Source: Primulina eburnea (taxonomy: Eukaryota > Streptophyta > Magnoliopsida > Lamiales > Gesneriaceae). From it: DNA of 64,000 bases. The DNA is taken from positions 33,728,317 to 33,792,316 of the forward strand of contig NC_133110.1 in the NCBI RefSeq assembly GCF_022965805.1, read 5' to 3'. The notes below the pieces were generated by a model that saw only the letters and a program-made list of their open reading frames with translations, did no database searches and had not been told where the DNA came from. Position numbers and translations under genes: made by a program. Below are positions 1-11,177 of the stretch, in pieces. Positions within the stretch are counted from its first letter, which is position 1; the number at the start of each line of letters is the position of its first letter.

Positions 1-289
1 TAAATCCGTAGAACAGGTTGAGGAAGAAGAATCTGATCAATTTTGGGGCTGGTGATTATTTTAAATTTCGGGATTGGCTAGTAAAGGGATTTTCGAATTT
101 TAGTACTTAAAATTTTATGTAAGACGTTTCCGCATATTTTATTTTATTTCAGTTGTAAAGACTTTGTTTTTGAGGAATTATGATTAATAAATTGGTTATC
201 GGTTTATACTATGCTACGAGGCTGGTTGTTTTCAATTTTGTGATTGTTAAACGACGCCGGTGTCAACTCGTGAGTTTCGGGACGTGACA
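1..289 (+). repeat. 5' LTR of G1 (3' portion only)
   Basis: It is about 90% similar by eye to 36632-36915. It ends with GACGCCGGTGTCAACTC and GGGACGTGACA, the usual CA terminus, and is followed at once by a primer binding site. The 36.7 kb copy carries an extra short tandem repeat of GATTGGCTAGTAAAGA. The TG start lies outside the window. Confidence 0.88.
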
Positions 290-293
290 TTTA

Positions 294-313
294 AGTGGTA
301 TCAGCGCCGCCAG
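294..313 (+). promoter_or_regulatory. Primer binding site of G1
   Basis: AGTGGTATCAGCGCCGCC follows the LTR end after a 4-base spacer. TGGTATCAG matches the 3' end of plant initiator-methionine tRNA, the usual primer of these elements. The expected GAGC is changed to CGCC, a sign of age. Confidence 0.75.
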
Positions 314-1480
314 GTTCATAATCCGAGTGAGAAAAAAATCGATTTTCGGGAAAAAAAAAAATTTCGGCGGAATTTTAACTCGAGACCGACGCTATCTCCT
401 CCGAAACGGCCCAACGAGCGATAGTCACCACCCTAAAGTCGTGAGGTAGGGGTCAAAATAGCGAAAATCCTTCGTTTCGGCCTCCGAAACCTCGTTTTTG
501 CCGTTTTAGGAAAGTTTCGTAACCCGTATAACTTTTCGTAGGAAACTCCGAATTCGATTCCGTCAACTGTTCTGGAATCCTCTCGACATATGCTTCGAAT
601 ACATATGTCTAACTAAAAACTTCCCATTTTTGGAAATTTTCGAAATTTCTTAATTTTTCTGTACCCTACTCTTTCCTGATATTCTATTCTGTCATATTTA
701 TGATATTCTGAGCATTTTCTTTTTTTTTTTTTTCCAGGAAATGTCTCCCCGATTCCGCACTCGTGCCTAAGCTGCCATCCGCATGAAGCAGCTTGCCCTT
801 GACAATCAGTCGCGCCTATTAAAGCGACTTAGAGCCAGATTAGGCGAGAGAAGATGAGAGAATACGACCTTAGCCACAGAGAAAGAGGAAATATGGACCC
901 AACTTAACAACACAATATATCAAGGAGAATTGGTAAGACGAGATAACATGGATTTGAGGGATGGCATAGAGCATGGCTTGTATCGAGAGAAAAAGCTGCA
1001 AGAAGATATCGACCGGTACCGAAAAGAATTGGAGGAAGAAAAAAAACAAAATTCCAGGAGCAAAAAGAGACTGGAAAATTTAAGTGAGGCTATAAGCTGC
1101 ATTGCAAAGGTGAACCATCAATTGACTCAACAGGGTGAAGCGCTGAAGAACAAGATCAATCAGAATAAGAGGGAGTACGAACAGCGCCACCAGTGTACCA
1201 TAGATCTTTTGGACGAGGCAGAGGAAGATGTTCAGGGGTGGAAGACGCAAGTGGCCCAGCTTAATACAGAGAATGCCCAGCTCACTCATATGGTAGAGCT
1301 ACTTCAGGAAGGATCACTACAAGAAAATCTTCATTCAACAACACATCAACGACAACGGTTTTTTATAAAAAGCGTTGTGTTTTGTCTTTTAACAACGGAT
1401 TCAAGAAAAACCGTTGTCGTAGGCTCAAAAACCCACTCATAGACAACAGTTTCTTAAAAACTGTTGTCATTGATATGTCT

Positions 1481-1975
1481 ACGACAACGGTTTTTAAAAA
1501 CCGTTGTCTATTAGCGTGTTTTTTTGGTATACGACAACGGTTTTTAATAACCGTTGTCTATTAGCGTGTGTTTTTTGGGCTACGACAACGGTTTTTAATA
1601 ACCGTTGTCTATTAGCTTGTTTTTTTGGGCTATGACGACGGTTTTTAAAAACCGTTGTCTATTAGCGTGTCCTTTTAGGCCTACGACAACGGTTTTTAAA
1701 AACCGTTGTCTATTAGCATTTTTTTTTCGAGCTACGACAACGATTTTTAAAAACCGTTGTCTATTAGCGTGTCTTTTTTGGCCTACGACAACGGTTTTTA
1801 AAAACCGTTGTCTATTAGCTTGTTTTTTTGTTGGCCTACGACAACGGTTTTAAAAATCGTTGTCTATTATTGTGTTTTTTGGGGCAACGACCACGGTTTT
1901 TAAAAGCCGTGTCTATTAGCGGTTTTTTTTCGAGCTACGACAACGGTTTTTAAAAACCGTTGTCGTAGAATTTTT
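1481..1975 (+). repeat. Tandem array of about ten 51-bp palindromic units
   Basis: Units start near 1481, 1531, 1582, 1632, 1683, 1734, 1785, 1838, 1887 and 1937. Each begins ACGACAACGG, continues as T5 A5 and CCGTTGTC, so each unit is a near-perfect inverted repeat of about 28 bp. It is followed by a TATTAGCGTG plus T-rich spacer. Transcripts from either strand would fold into a chain of hairpins. In CACTA elements such subterminal repeats are where the transposase accessory protein binds; that role is inferred here. Short ORFs across it (1382-1853) come from the repeat and are not genes. Confidence 0.9.
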
Positions 1976-2095
1976 TTAAAATAATTTGTAGTATTATAAT
2001 ACACTACAACGGTTTTTAAAAACCGTTGTCTTGGAACGTTTACGACAACGGTTTCATGAACTGTTGTCTATTAGCGTGTGTTTTTGGACAATCGA

Positions 2096-2605
2096 CAACG
2101 GTTTTAGAAAACACAACGTTAATTAGCGATGGTTTTAGGACAAAACACAACGTTAATTAGCGACGGTTGAGTTTTAGAAAACACAACGTTAATTAGCGAC
2201 AGTTTTAGGACAAAACACAACGTTAATTAGCGACGGTTTTATATTTGCCGTCGCTAAATTCCTATTCGCGACGATTTTATTTGCGACTGTAGCTTTTACA
2301 ACCGTCGCTATATTCAATATAGCGACGGTATACAATATACCGTCGCTAATATTAGCGACAGTTTAGCCAAAACCCGTCGCAAAATTCAAAAATTCGATCG
2401 TGCCTGATTCTACCTCCATTTGTAGCGACGGTTTGATATATACCGTCGCTACATTCATATTGGCGATGGTTTAAACAAGAACCGTTGCTACTATTTGCGA
2501 CCGTATCATTTACAACCGTCGCTATATTAAATATAGTGACGATACGCAAACTCCCGTCGCTAAAATTAGCGACGGTTTAGTAAACACCCGTCACAAATTT
2601 CAAAA
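2096..2605 (+). repeat. GCGACGG/CCGTCGC inverted subterminal repeats
   Basis: The motif TAGCGACGG and its complement CCGTCGCTA occur many times at irregular spacing, mostly facing each other about 25-50 bp apart. At 2100-2240 a direct repeat (AAAACACAACGTTAATTAGCGA, about 50 bp period) joins the ACAACGG array to this block. No coding sequence is seen. Confidence 0.8.
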
Positions 2606-2694
2606 ATTCGATCCCGCCTGATTCTCCCTCTATTTTCTTCCACCACTCTCTATAAATACATACAAATTCACTCCATTTTCTTCCACTTCACTTC

Positions 2695-2925
2695 ACCAAA
2701 CTTAAATTTTTTCTCATTTACACGATTTTACAACTTCATAACACTTAAAATTTTTATCTCTTACACAATTTTATCACTTCACAACACTTAAAATTTTTAT
2801 CTCTTACACGATTTTTTTACCATTTTAAAACAATTAAAATTTTATCTTTTACACGATTTTATCACTTCACGACACTTAAAGTTTTTATCTCTTACAAGAT
2901 TGTACCAATTCAAAACACAGATTTA
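2695..2925 (+). repeat. AT-rich minisatellite in the CACTA core
   Basis: About four copies of a 45-50 bp unit, built on CACTTAAAATTTTTATCTC, TTACACGATTTTA and TCACTTCACAACA. Just upstream, at about 2650, is CTCTATAAATAC, a TATA-like motif followed by CT-rich sequence resembling a transcription start region, perhaps a relic of the autonomous parent's promoter. Confidence 0.7.
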
Positions 2926-2962
2926 TAAAATTCTTAATTTTTTTTATTTTACCTAAAATATT

Positions 2963-3420
2963 AGTGACGACCTGTAAACCGTCGCAAAATAGCGACGGTA
3001 TTTCCACATGAATACTGTCGCTACATTTAGCGACGGGTTTCTGAGGAATTCCGTCGCAACTGTAATTTGCGACGGTGTTGCAAAACCGCCGCAAAAAATA
3101 TTAGCGACGGTTTCACAAACCGTCGCAAAATGCAGCTACGACAACGGTTTTCATTTGCGACGGTTTTCAATGCCGTCGCAAATTTTAATAGCATTTTTAT
3201 ACTACCGATGTAGTTGGTATAAAAGACATCGGTTTTAAACCCTTGCAAAATCGTTGTCGTTGGTAGAAAATACAACGGTTTAACACCGTTGCAAAACCGT
3301 TGTCGTTGGTAGAAAAGACAACGGTTGTTGTCTTTAAAACCGTTGTCATTGAAGACACTTTCAACAACACCCTCAGTTACAACAGTCGAAAATGGCCTAC
3401 GACAATCCGTTGTCGTTTGG
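2963..3420 (+). repeat. Right subterminal repeats of the CACTA element
   Basis: Further copies of GCGACGGT/ACCGTCGC lie at 2963-3180, then ACAACGGTTT/AAACCGTTGTC units at 3135-3420. Both motif classes therefore occur on both sides of the core. The last unit reads ACGACAATCCGTTGTCGT just inside the right terminus. No coding sequence is seen. Confidence 0.78.
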
Positions 3421-3525
3421 CTTTTTTGTTGTAGTGGATAGCCGGATGAGGAGCCGGAAGAGGAAGAGCCTATAGAGATTGAGGAGCCTATAGCAGCCGT
3501 TGGAGACGGAGAGATAGAGGATTAG

Positions 3526-3760
3526 ACTAGCATGTTTTAGTGATTTTGTTCTAGGAGTTTATTTTTTTTTCTTTTCTTCTTTCCATTGTTGCTATTTTAT
3601 TCAGTACGACTTTTGTTTCCTTTAGATTGGTCATGTTCTTTCTTTAAGAAATCAATAAAAATTTGTTCTATTTGGTTCATTGATTTCAATTTATTTCAGC
3701 ACAATCAATTGTATGAACTCCACTCGTACTACAAATTCTTAGAACTTGAAATTGTTGGAA
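3526..3760 (+). other. Spacer between coiled-coil ORF and gag of G1
   Basis: T-rich sequence with no protein I recognise. The short ORF starting at 3586 overlaps gag in another frame and looks like chance. Confidence 0.6.
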
Positions 3761-4781
3761 ATGGCCGGCAGACCCTCGAGACAGAATCGCAACCCACGTT
3801 TTGCGAATACCGACCGCGAAGATAGACAGGAGAACGTGCAGGAGAATGGACCGCCGCCTGCAGTCAACCTAAGCTGAGATGATCTTATGGCCATAGCCAC
3901 CATTGTGGCGACAACACTGCAAGGGTTGGGAAACCCGAACGCCAATCAACCACCACCACCTCCACCACCAAATGGAATCAAGTTCCACTATGAATCGCTT
4001 CGCAAGAACAGGTGTCCAACCTTCAGTAGAGCTGCTGACCCTGAAGTTAGCCAGAGCTGGCTGAAAATCGTAGAGACTCAGCTGCGACTATTGGAAGTTC
4101 CCGAGGCACTGAAAGTGGACGTGACTGTGCCTTTTTGGAAGATAAAGCAGGTAAATGGTGGGAAGCAATCTCGCCAGCCATGACAGCTGCAGGACCAATC
4201 ACTTGGCAGCGATTTCGAAAAACCTTTCTGACACAGTATTATCCAGCCGAGGTCAGACTGCAGAAGCTGAGTGAATTTGAAAACTTCACTCAAACTCCGG
4301 ATATGTCAGTGGTGGAATACACCTCCTAGTTTAATGCCCTTGGATCTTATGCTCCGGCAATCATGGCGGACGAAGTTTTGAAATTGCACCGTTTTAAAAA
4401 GGGGATTGAACAGCAGGATCCAATCAGCTCTAGCAGTCTACCAACCAGCGAATATTTCAGACCTAATGGACACAACTATCCGAGCTGAAACTGACATCCA
4501 GCGCAGAGAGAAGGAAAATAAGAACAAAAGGCCCATGAATAGTCAATCCTCACATAGCAATCAGACTTTCAAGAAGCCTAACCAGTCCGGTGGACTGTCT
4601 AAAGGGCCTTCGCTTACCTCAAGCTACCAAGATATTAAGCATTGCCCAACTTGCCACTTACGACACCTGGGAGAATGCCGAAGAAATAGTGGCGTATGCT
4701 TCGGATGTGGGAAAGAGTGACATCGAATTGCCGAATCTCCTACTGCCACCAACCAACCAGCCGAGCCCAACAAGCCAAAGG
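3761..4781 (+). pseudogene. Gag of G1 (decayed)
   Basis: The ATG at 3761 starts MAGRPSRQNRNPRF. After an in-frame stop near 3875 comes a proline run, then a Retrotrans_gag-type domain (WLKIVETQLRLLEVPEA, DKAGKWWEAI, FRKTFLTQYYP, MSVVEYTS). Downstream is a CCHC-like zinc-binding stretch, CPTCHLRHLGECRRNSGVCF with GCGKE, cut short by a stop at about 4719. At least one frameshift (near 4137) and stops near 4327 and 4719 break the frame. Gag packages element RNA into particles in the cytoplasm; this copy cannot be made full length. At its 3' end it joins RNase H sequence directly, so protease and reverse transcriptase are deleted. Confidence 0.85.
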
Positions 4782-5289
4782 AAGGTATGGGATGCGTACT
4801 CATGCAAGAGGATAAGGAATTCATCATCTACAGTTATGCTTCTAAGGAAGCTCGCATCCACGCCATGCCAGTACTAATCTTACCCACTGAGAATAAGGAA
4901 TTCATCATCTACAGTTATGCTTCAAAGAAAGGTATGGGATGCGTACTCATGCAAGAGGGAAGAGTGATCGCCTACGCATCAAGGCAGATGAAACCGCACG
5001 AGCAGAACTACCCTGCGCACGATCTGGAGCTAGCAACAGTTGTCTTTGCTTTGAAAATTTGGAGGCACTATCTCTATGGTGCCGAGTGTGAGATTTTCAC
5101 ATATCACCAGAGCCTCAAGTACCTGTTCACCCAAAAAAAGAACTGAAGATGAGTCAAAGGCGGTGGATCGAACTACTGAAGGACTATGACTTGACCATAA
5201 GCTACCATCTGGGTAAAGCAAACAAAGTGGCTGATGCACTAAGTCGGAAGGGCCCAGGAAAAGTGACTCTAGCTTCCCTCTCAGGCTAG
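4782..5289 (+). pseudogene. RNase H remnant of G1 with scrambled duplication
   Basis: Recognisable RNase H residues: [49 protein letters not shown], then after a frame break [17 protein letters not shown] and ADALSRK. The segment GGTATGGGATGCGTACTCAT occurs at both 4783 and 4932. GAATTCATCATCTACAGTTA occurs at 4817 and 4900, in the opposite relative order, so the 5' edge was rebuilt by a copy-and-switch event. The usual catalytic start (YTDAS-like) is not present. It ends at the T1 insertion. Confidence 0.82.
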
Positions 5290-5294
5290 CCATG

Positions 5295-6620
5295 TGTAGT
5301 GACCCGTTCCAGAATCACCTACTAATCAAGAACTAAGCATGCAATTAACTTAATTAAAAACAATCAGAGATAATAGCGGAAAAAGGTCAACAAATGATAG
5401 TTATACAACCCAATCGAAAAACCAGAATAACTCAAGCTAAAATGAAAGTATGCGGTACAATCATATCGAATCAAAGAGTACTGAAGAAATAACTCAACCG
5501 GCTACTCAACGTCCTCCTCCTCCTCCTCCTGAGCCATCCAACCTGAGGCCTGCCCCGTGGGAATGGGGTGTCCAAGATAAACAAAACCGAGGACGTGAGC
5601 GATAAGAACGCCCAGTACAAAAGCATGAGTATACAAGCCTATATGAAATGCACATGCTATGATATGATACCAGGGTAGTCAAGAAACAGGAGTCACAAAA
5701 GATCTCAATATGCTCAGTCTAAAGGCGCCAAGTGGATAGTGCCGCGCGGTACTCCTCTGGGTCACTGCATCCACTACAAGATCAGACGTGGACCTAAAAT
5801 GTCCCGGATCACCGAAGCCCTCCGGACCCGTCGGCCACTGTGTACTCTCGGTGTCCATGCGTCCACAAGACAGGGCTGAGCGGCCCCACAAGATATAGCT
5901 TATCTCGAAAGAGATACAGCTCAACAATAAAGGCTATCTTGAAAGAGATACGGCTCAAGATGAAATGTAATATGCAGTAATAAATGTGACATAATAGCAT
6001 GCATCATATGACATATATCAATGCACCAAATAATCATGCAACACATATAAGAATGTATACTCGACCAGGATATCTCAGATAGTACTTTCGTACCTCAAAC
6101 CAGCAGACCCTAACAATCAGCCCTAGACTCTCGCCTGCGTCCGCAGTCAGCCCACTGATGCCGCTAGTTCCCAACTAGAGCACCGCTCCGCTACAAAACT
6201 AGTAGCTCCCTGCTAGCGCCTGAACCTCGGGAAAAGACTAGAAACCAATCGGAAACGACTAAAACGCTCTGGAACGTTCGGAATTGGCGAGTAAGAAATG
6301 AAGCCTCGCGCCTCTATTTATAGCCAACGTTCGGACGATCCGATCCACTTCGGAAGATCCGAACCGGTACACTTCGGACGATCCGAACCATGCATGTCTT
6401 CCACGAGTCCAGCCACCTGTCTCGGACGATCCGAACTCTGATCGGACGATCCGAATCCTGCATGTCTTCCACGGGTCCAGCCACCTGGCTCGGACGATCC
6501 GAATCCTGTTCGGACGCTCCGAACCCTGATCGGACGTTCTGAACCCTGTTCGGTCCTTCCGATCCCACCGAAATATAATTAATCCAATAATTAACTCAAA
6601 TTAGGCATCGGGATACTACA
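5295..6620 (-). repeat. 3' LTR of T1
   Basis: Runs from TGTAGTGACCCGTTCC to GGATACTACA on the plus strand, with TG...CA ends. It contains a TATA box (6315-6322, minus), many TTCGGA/TCCGAA half-palindromes in U3 (about 6320-6560), and twin hairpins TATCTCNTTNGAGATA at 5901-5916 and 5935-5950. Confidence 0.95.
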
Positions 6621-6638
6621 TTCTTCCCCCCTAAAAAG
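6621..6638 (-). promoter_or_regulatory. Polypurine tract of T1
   Basis: The minus strand reads TTTTTAGGGGGGAAGAA directly before the 3' LTR; it would prime plus-strand DNA synthesis. Confidence 0.85.
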
Positions 6639-6758
6639 GATTTCGTCCGCGAAATCGTGTCTGAAGAATGACAATACTGAACAACAATACATTCAACTTA
6701 AGAATGAATTACAACCGAAAGTACAACTAAAATTACAATCATAACTGAAATACTACAA

Positions 6759-9700
6759 CTAGAACAACTCTGGATGCTCTGACCGCATACGACTCTCTAG
6801 TTCCCAAGTGGCTTCTTCAGTACCTCGGCGCTGCCACTGCACTAAGACAAGAGGAATGATCTTATTCCGCAACACCTTGTCTTTGCGATCTAGAATCCGA
6901 ACTGGTCGTTCCACGTAAGACAAATCCGAATCAAGTTGAACTTCAGAGGGATGCAAGATGTGAGACTCATCTGCTACGTATCGTCTCAACAAAGATACGT
7001 GGAACACATCATGAATACTTGATAGGTACGGCGGCAATGCAAGTCTGTAAGCCAAATCTCCCACGCTTTCCAATATTTCAAATGGACCAATAAACCTCGG
7101 AGACAGCTTACCCTTGAGACCAAATCTCAAAATCCTGCGAAAAGAAGAAACTCGGAGAAACACTTTCTCACCTGGCTGAAAATGAAGAGGTCGACGCTTG
7201 GTGTTCGCATAACTAGCCTGTCGATCCTGAGCAATCTTAATCCGCTTCTTGATTACTGCAACCTTATCAATAGCCTGCTGGACTAACTCTGGTCCCTCAA
7301 CATGTCGTTCCCCAACTTCATCCCAGAATAATGGAGTACGACAACGTCGCCCATACAACGCCTCAAATGGTGCCATACCAATACTACGATGATAGCTGTT
7401 GTTGTATGCGAACTCAATCAAAGGCAAATGATCCTGCCAAGCGGTTCCGAAATCCATAACACAAGCTCGCAACATATCATCAAGTGTACGGATAGTCCTC
7501 TCTGTTTGACCGTCGGTCTCTGGATGATAAGCCGTACTCAAACTTAGTGAAGTACCTAATGCTGACTGGAAACTACCCCAAAATCGTAAGGTAAAACGAG
7601 GATCTCTATCACTAACAATACTGACTGGCACTCCATGCAAACGTAAAATCTCTTGAATATACAATCGAGCCATACGATCGAAAGTGAAATCACGGTTATA
7701 TGGCAGAAAATGAGCAGACTTGGTGAGTCGATCCACCACTACCCAAATAGCATCACTGTTCCTCGAAGACAATGGCAAGTGAGTAATGAAATCCATCGCG
7801 ATATGCTCCCACTTCCATTCAGGAATAGGTAAGTTCAACAATAATCCTCCCGGTCGACGGTGCTCTGCCTTAACCTGCTGACAAACTAGACACTTGGAGA
7901 CAAACTGATAAATGCTGCGCTTCATCCCTTTCCACCAAAATCGTGTCCTCAAATCTTTATACATCTTGTTGCTTCCCGGATGAACACTCAACTTGCTTCG
8001 ATGAGCCTGAGACAAGATCTCTTCCCTCAAAGTATCATCCTCTGGTACTACAACCCGATTAGACAAACACAGAAGACCATTAAACTGATAATGGAAATTG
8101 CTATCTCCACCAACTAACCGAGCTAATCTCTGAATCTTGAGATCAGACATATGAGCATCTCGAATCCGAGTGAACAAAGTTGGCTCAGATAAAATGGTAG
8201 CAACACGAATGCTCTCCATACCTTTCCGATGTTTGAACTTAAACCCCAACGAACAACAATCCTGGACAGTACTAGACATAGCACTGGTCTGAAGTGCAGA
8301 GGCTCTCACCTTGCGACTAAGAGCATCGGCTGTGAGGTTCGCAGAACCTGGATGGTACTTGATCTCACAGTCATAATCTTTAAGTAGATCCATCCACCGA
8401 CGTTGTCTCATGTTCAACTCAGCCTGAGTGAACAGATACTTCAGACTCTTATGATCAGTAAAAATTTCAAACTGAACACCGTACAAGTAATGACGCCAGA
8501 TCTTTAGCGCAAACACAATAGCAGCTAATTCTAGATCATGAATAGGGTACTTCTCCTCGTGAGATTTTAACTGCCTGGAAGCGTAAGCGATCACATGACC
8601 ATTCTGCGTCAACACACACCCTAAGCCTTGAAAAGAGGCATCGGTGTAAACACTGAAACCATCAGATCCTGACGGTAACGCCAAAACAGGTGCAGAAGTC
8701 AGAAGTCGACGAAGCTCTCTGAAACTATCTTCGCACTCAGATGACCACTCAAATGGAACATCCTTCCGAGTAAGCTGCGTCAATGGTCTAGCTACCTGAG
8801 AGAAATTCACGATGAAACGACGATAATACCCTGCCAGACCTAGAAAACTACGGATCTCAGCCACCGTTGTCGGACGTGACCAATTCAGCACTGCCTCAAT
8901 CTTGCTAGGATCCACAGAAATTCCTTCCTTGGAAATCACATGACCAAGGAATACTACACGATCAATCCAGAACTCGCACTTACTCAGCTTAGCATATAAT
9001 TGCTTCTCGCGAAGAATCTGCAACACAATCCTTAAGTGATGGATATGCTCTTCCACACTGTGAGAATAAATCAAGATATCGTCGATGAAAACCACAACAA
9101 ACTGATCTAGAAAATCCCGAAAGACTCGGTTCATCAGATCCATGAACACCGCTGGCGCATTTGTCAATCCGAATGGCATAACTAGAAACTCGTAATGCCC
9201 ATATCGAGTACGAAATGCAGTCTTGGAAATATCAGCATCTCTAACTCTCATCTGATGATAACCCGATCGCAAGTCAATCTTGGAGTAAACAGAGGTACCC
9301 TGAAGCTGATCGAACAAGTCATCAATACGAGGTAATGGATACTTGTTTTTGATCGTCACACGATTCAGCTGGCGATAATCAATACACAATCGCATCGATC
9401 CATCCTTTTTCTTGACAAACAAGACTGGAGCTCCCCAAGGTGAAACACTCGGGCGAATATAACCTTTATCAAGAAGATCCTGCAATTGCTGCTTCAATTC
9501 TCTCATCTCTGACGGAGCAAGACGATAGGGGGCACGAGAAATCGGTGCAGTCCCTGGCATTAACTCGATGCCAAATTCCACATCTCTAATCGGAGGAAAA
9601 CCAGGAATCTCCTCTGGGAAAACATCAGGAAACTCACAAACCACTGGAATATCATCTATACCAACACTACCTGTGGACGAATCAATCGCATAGATGAGGT

Positions 9701-11177
9701 AGCCTTCCCCGCCCGACTCTAAAGCACGACAGGCTTTCAGAGCAGATACCACTGGCATCGGAGGTCGCGCTCCCTCATCATAGAAAAACCAACTAGAGCT
9801 CTCAGTCGTACGAAACTGAACAAGCTTCTGGTAACAATCCACAGTAGCTCGGTAGGTAGTCAATAGGTCTATACCCACAATACAATCAAAATCTTCCATC
9901 TCTAGGATCATAAGATTCGCAATCAATTCGTTACCCTCAAAATCTAAGGGACAACCCATCACTAGACGCTTTGCTAACACCGAATGACCCATCGGAGTAG
10001 AAACGGAAAGAATGACGTCTAGAGAAACATACGGTAACTTATGACGCTTAACAAATCGTGCAGAAATGAATGAATGTGATGCTCCGGTATCAATAAGAAC
10101 AAAAGCAGGAATACCGCATAAACAAAAAGTACCTGCTATGACTCTCTCTGTCTCATCTGCAGCCTGATCCTGGTTCAGCGCAAAAACCTGACCTTGGGCA
10201 CGAGGTCGAAGGTTTGAACTACCCATTGCCTGACCCTGCCTCCTCTGCTGAACAGTCGTCTGAGATCCGGAACCAGATCCTGCTCCACCTCGCAACTGAG
10301 GACAATTCTTCTTAAGATGACCCATCTCTCCGCACTGAAAACAAGCTCCTGCGGCTGATCGGCACTGCTCCGATGGATGGTTCTTCCCACAATGCACACA
10401 AGAAACCTTCTTCTTACCAAAGCGATAAACACCGCTAGACCTAGATCCAGATCCAGAAGAAGAAGAACCTGACTTCTTGAAAAACTGAGATCGAGGGCTC
10501 GAAGTACTCGGAGGTCTAGAAGAAAGAATAGCCCTACCACGCTGGAGACTGATCTCTGCCTGGCGACACCGGTTCACTAACCCATCATAAGAAGTAGGAT
10601 TATCGCAGACAGTGACTCGATCAAAAATCTCCTGGTTAAGACCCTGAAGGAAATGGTCATACTTGGCCTCAGAACTGCCACTAATATGAGGAGCAAAGGG
10701 TAACAACTCGAAGAACTTCTGCTGATATTCATCAACAGACATACTACCCTGCTTAAGATTCAGAAGTTCAATCGTCTTTGCCTGGCGAAGGGCTGGAGGA
10801 AAATATAGCTGCATGAAAGCTGCACGGAAATCGGCCCAAGTCACCCTACCCTGAGACTGGACTATCGGCGCAGAAGTCGATCGCCACCACTTGCGCGCAC
10901 GGCCCTCGAGAAGAAAACTAAGGGTCTCCATCTGCTGCTCTTCGGTGCACTGGAATGCACGGAAACAACTCTCCATGCGCTCTAACCAGTCCTCAGCATC
11001 ATCGGGAGTCTCACCACCGACTAGAGGCTTAGGCCCCATCTGAATGAAACGGTGCATCTCAAAACGCCTAGGACCATCACGACGATGACGATGTTCACGA
11101 TGACGCCTACGATCGTCCTGGTCACCCCAACGACCTACACTCCCCTGACTACTCTCATCACCAAAGTGGTCAGCCAT
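6759..11177 (-). CDS. Gag-Pol polyprotein of T1 (Tekay-like gypsy)
   Basis: The ATG at 11177 gives [10 protein letters not shown] and 1472 residues; the frame is also open upstream but has no earlier ATG. Domains in order: gag (about 40-215), a [12 protein letters not shown] finger (260-272) and a CCHC knuckle [14 protein letters not shown] (279-292); aspartic protease with [11 protein letters not shown] (DTG 363-365); reverse transcriptase with FIDDILIYS (DD 699-700); RNase H starting YTDASF (about 844); integrase with an HHCC finger (about 1059-1099) and D,D,E at about 1129, 1190 and 1226; a C-terminal chromodomain-like tail (EEATWELE). Gag-Pol as one frame is usual for this lineage. All key residues I can check are present and there is no stop. 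The product would make cytoplasmic particles, copy the RNA and integrate the DNA. Confidence 0.96.
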   Translation of the reverse strand: MADHFGDESSQGSVGRWGDQDDRRRHREHRHRRDGPRRFEMHRFIQMGPKPLVGGETPDDAEDWLERMESCFRAFQCTEEQQMETLSFLLEGRARKWWRSTSAPIVQSQGRVTWADFRAAFMQLYFPPALRQAKTIELLNLKQGSMSVDEYQQKFFELLPFAPHISGSSEAKYDHFLQGLNQEIFDRVTVCDNPTSYDGLVNRCRQAEISLQRGRAILSSRPPSTSSPRSQFFKKSGSSSSGSGSRSSGVYRFGKKKVSCVHCGKNHPSEQCRSAAGACFQCGEMGHLKKNCPQLRGGAGSGSGSQTTVQQRRQGQAMGSSNLRPRAQGQVFALNQDQAADETERVIAGTFCLCGIPAFVLIDTGASHSFISARFVKRHKLPYVSLDVILSVSTPMGHSVLAKRLVMGCPLDFEGNELIANLMILEMEDFDCIVGIDLLTTYRATVDCYQKLVQFRTTESSSWFFYDEGARPPMPVVSALKACRALESGGEGYLIYAIDSSTGSVGIDDIPVVCEFPDVFPEEIPGFPPIRDVEFGIELMPGTAPISRAPYRLAPSEMRELKQQLQDLLDKGYIRPSVSPWGAPVLFVKKKDGSMRLCIDYRQLNRVTIKNKYPLPRIDDLFDQLQGTSVYSKIDLRSGYHQMRVRDADISKTAFRTRYGHYEFLVMPFGLTNAPAVFMDLMNRVFRDFLDQFVVVFIDDILIYSHSVEEHIHHLRIVLQILREKQLYAKLSKCEFWIDRVVFLGHVISKEGISVDPSKIEAVLNWSRPTTVAEIRSFLGLAGYYRRFIVNFSQVARPLTQLTRKDVPFEWSSECEDSFRELRRLLTSAPVLALPSGSDGFSVYTDASFQGLGCVLTQNGHVIAYASRQLKSHEEKYPIHDLELAAIVFALKIWRHYLYGVQFEIFTDHKSLKYLFTQAELNMRQRRWMDLLKDYDCEIKYHPGSANLTADALSRKVRASALQTSAMSSTVQDCCSLGFKFKHRKGMESIRVATILSEPTLFTRIRDAHMSDLKIQRLARLVGGDSNFHYQFNGLLCLSNRVVVPEDDTLREEILSQAHRSKLSVHPGSNKMYKDLRTRFWWKGMKRSIYQFVSKCLVCQQVKAEHRRPGGLLLNLPIPEWKWEHIAMDFITHLPLSSRNSDAIWVVVDRLTKSAHFLPYNRDFTFDRMARLYIQEILRLHGVPVSIVSDRDPRFTLRFWGSFQSALGTSLSLSTAYHPETDGQTERTIRTLDDMLRACVMDFGTAWQDHLPLIEFAYNNSYHRSIGMAPFEALYGRRCRTPLFWDEVGERHVEGPELVQQAIDKVAVIKKRIKIAQDRQASYANTKRRPLHFQPGEKVFLRVSSFRRILRFGLKGKLSPRFIGPFEILESVGDLAYRLALPPYLSSIHDVFHVSLLRRYVADESHILHPSEVQLDSDLSYVERPVRILDRKDKVLRNKIIPLVLVQWQRRGTEEATWELESRMRSEHPELF

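Larger units (their letters stand above)
1315..3436 (+). mobile_element. Non-autonomous CACTA transposon
   Basis: The left end is CACTACAAGAAAA and the right end, read in reverse complement, is CACTACAACAAAAA. This is the standard CACTA (En/Spm) terminus. A 3-bp TSD, GAT, lies at 1312-1314 and 3437-3439, as expected for the superfamily. The 2122-bp element has no transposase ORF. It is packed with subterminal repeats: palindromic ACAACGG units on the left, and GCGACGG/CCGTCGC units inside and on the right. It interrupts the coiled-coil ORF of G1. It would need a transposase supplied by an autonomous relative. Confidence 0.92.
741..3525 (+). pseudogene. Coiled-coil ORF upstream of gag in G1, split by the CACTA element
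   Basis: An ATG at 741 follows a long T tract ending in TTTCCAG, a good splice acceptor, so this ORF may be reached by splicing from the LTR leader. The frame has stops near 768 and 853, then stays open from 862 to the CACTA insertion at 1315. The readable part is rich in E, K, Q and R with heptad-like spacing (for example KKLQEDIDRYRKELEEEKKQ), so a long coiled coil is expected. It resumes after the insertion in the same frame with one TAG, then a strongly acidic tail (EEPEEEPIEIEEP) ending at 3525. Such a separate coiled-coil ORF before gag is not part of the standard gypsy layout. Its function is unknown; a structural or gag-like role is a guess. Confidence 0.6.

Noticed and set aside
296..307. 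tRNA gene fragments at TGGTATCAGAGC motifs
   Set aside because: Only the 3'-end complement of initiator tRNA is present, directly next to LTR ends, so these are primer binding sites.
1382..1853. Short ORFs with repeated FKNRCLLAC text
   Set aside because: They are translations of the 51-bp DNA palindrome repeat; there is no independent evidence for a protein.
1481..1975. CRISPR-like regular repeats
   Set aside because: Units are palindromic, the spacers are near-identical T-rich text rather than unique, and the array sits inside a CACTA transposon of a plant genome.
10175..10540. 121-codon minus-strand ORF within T1 gag
   Set aside because: Another frame of the same strand as the intact Gag-Pol, which carries the real zinc fingers.
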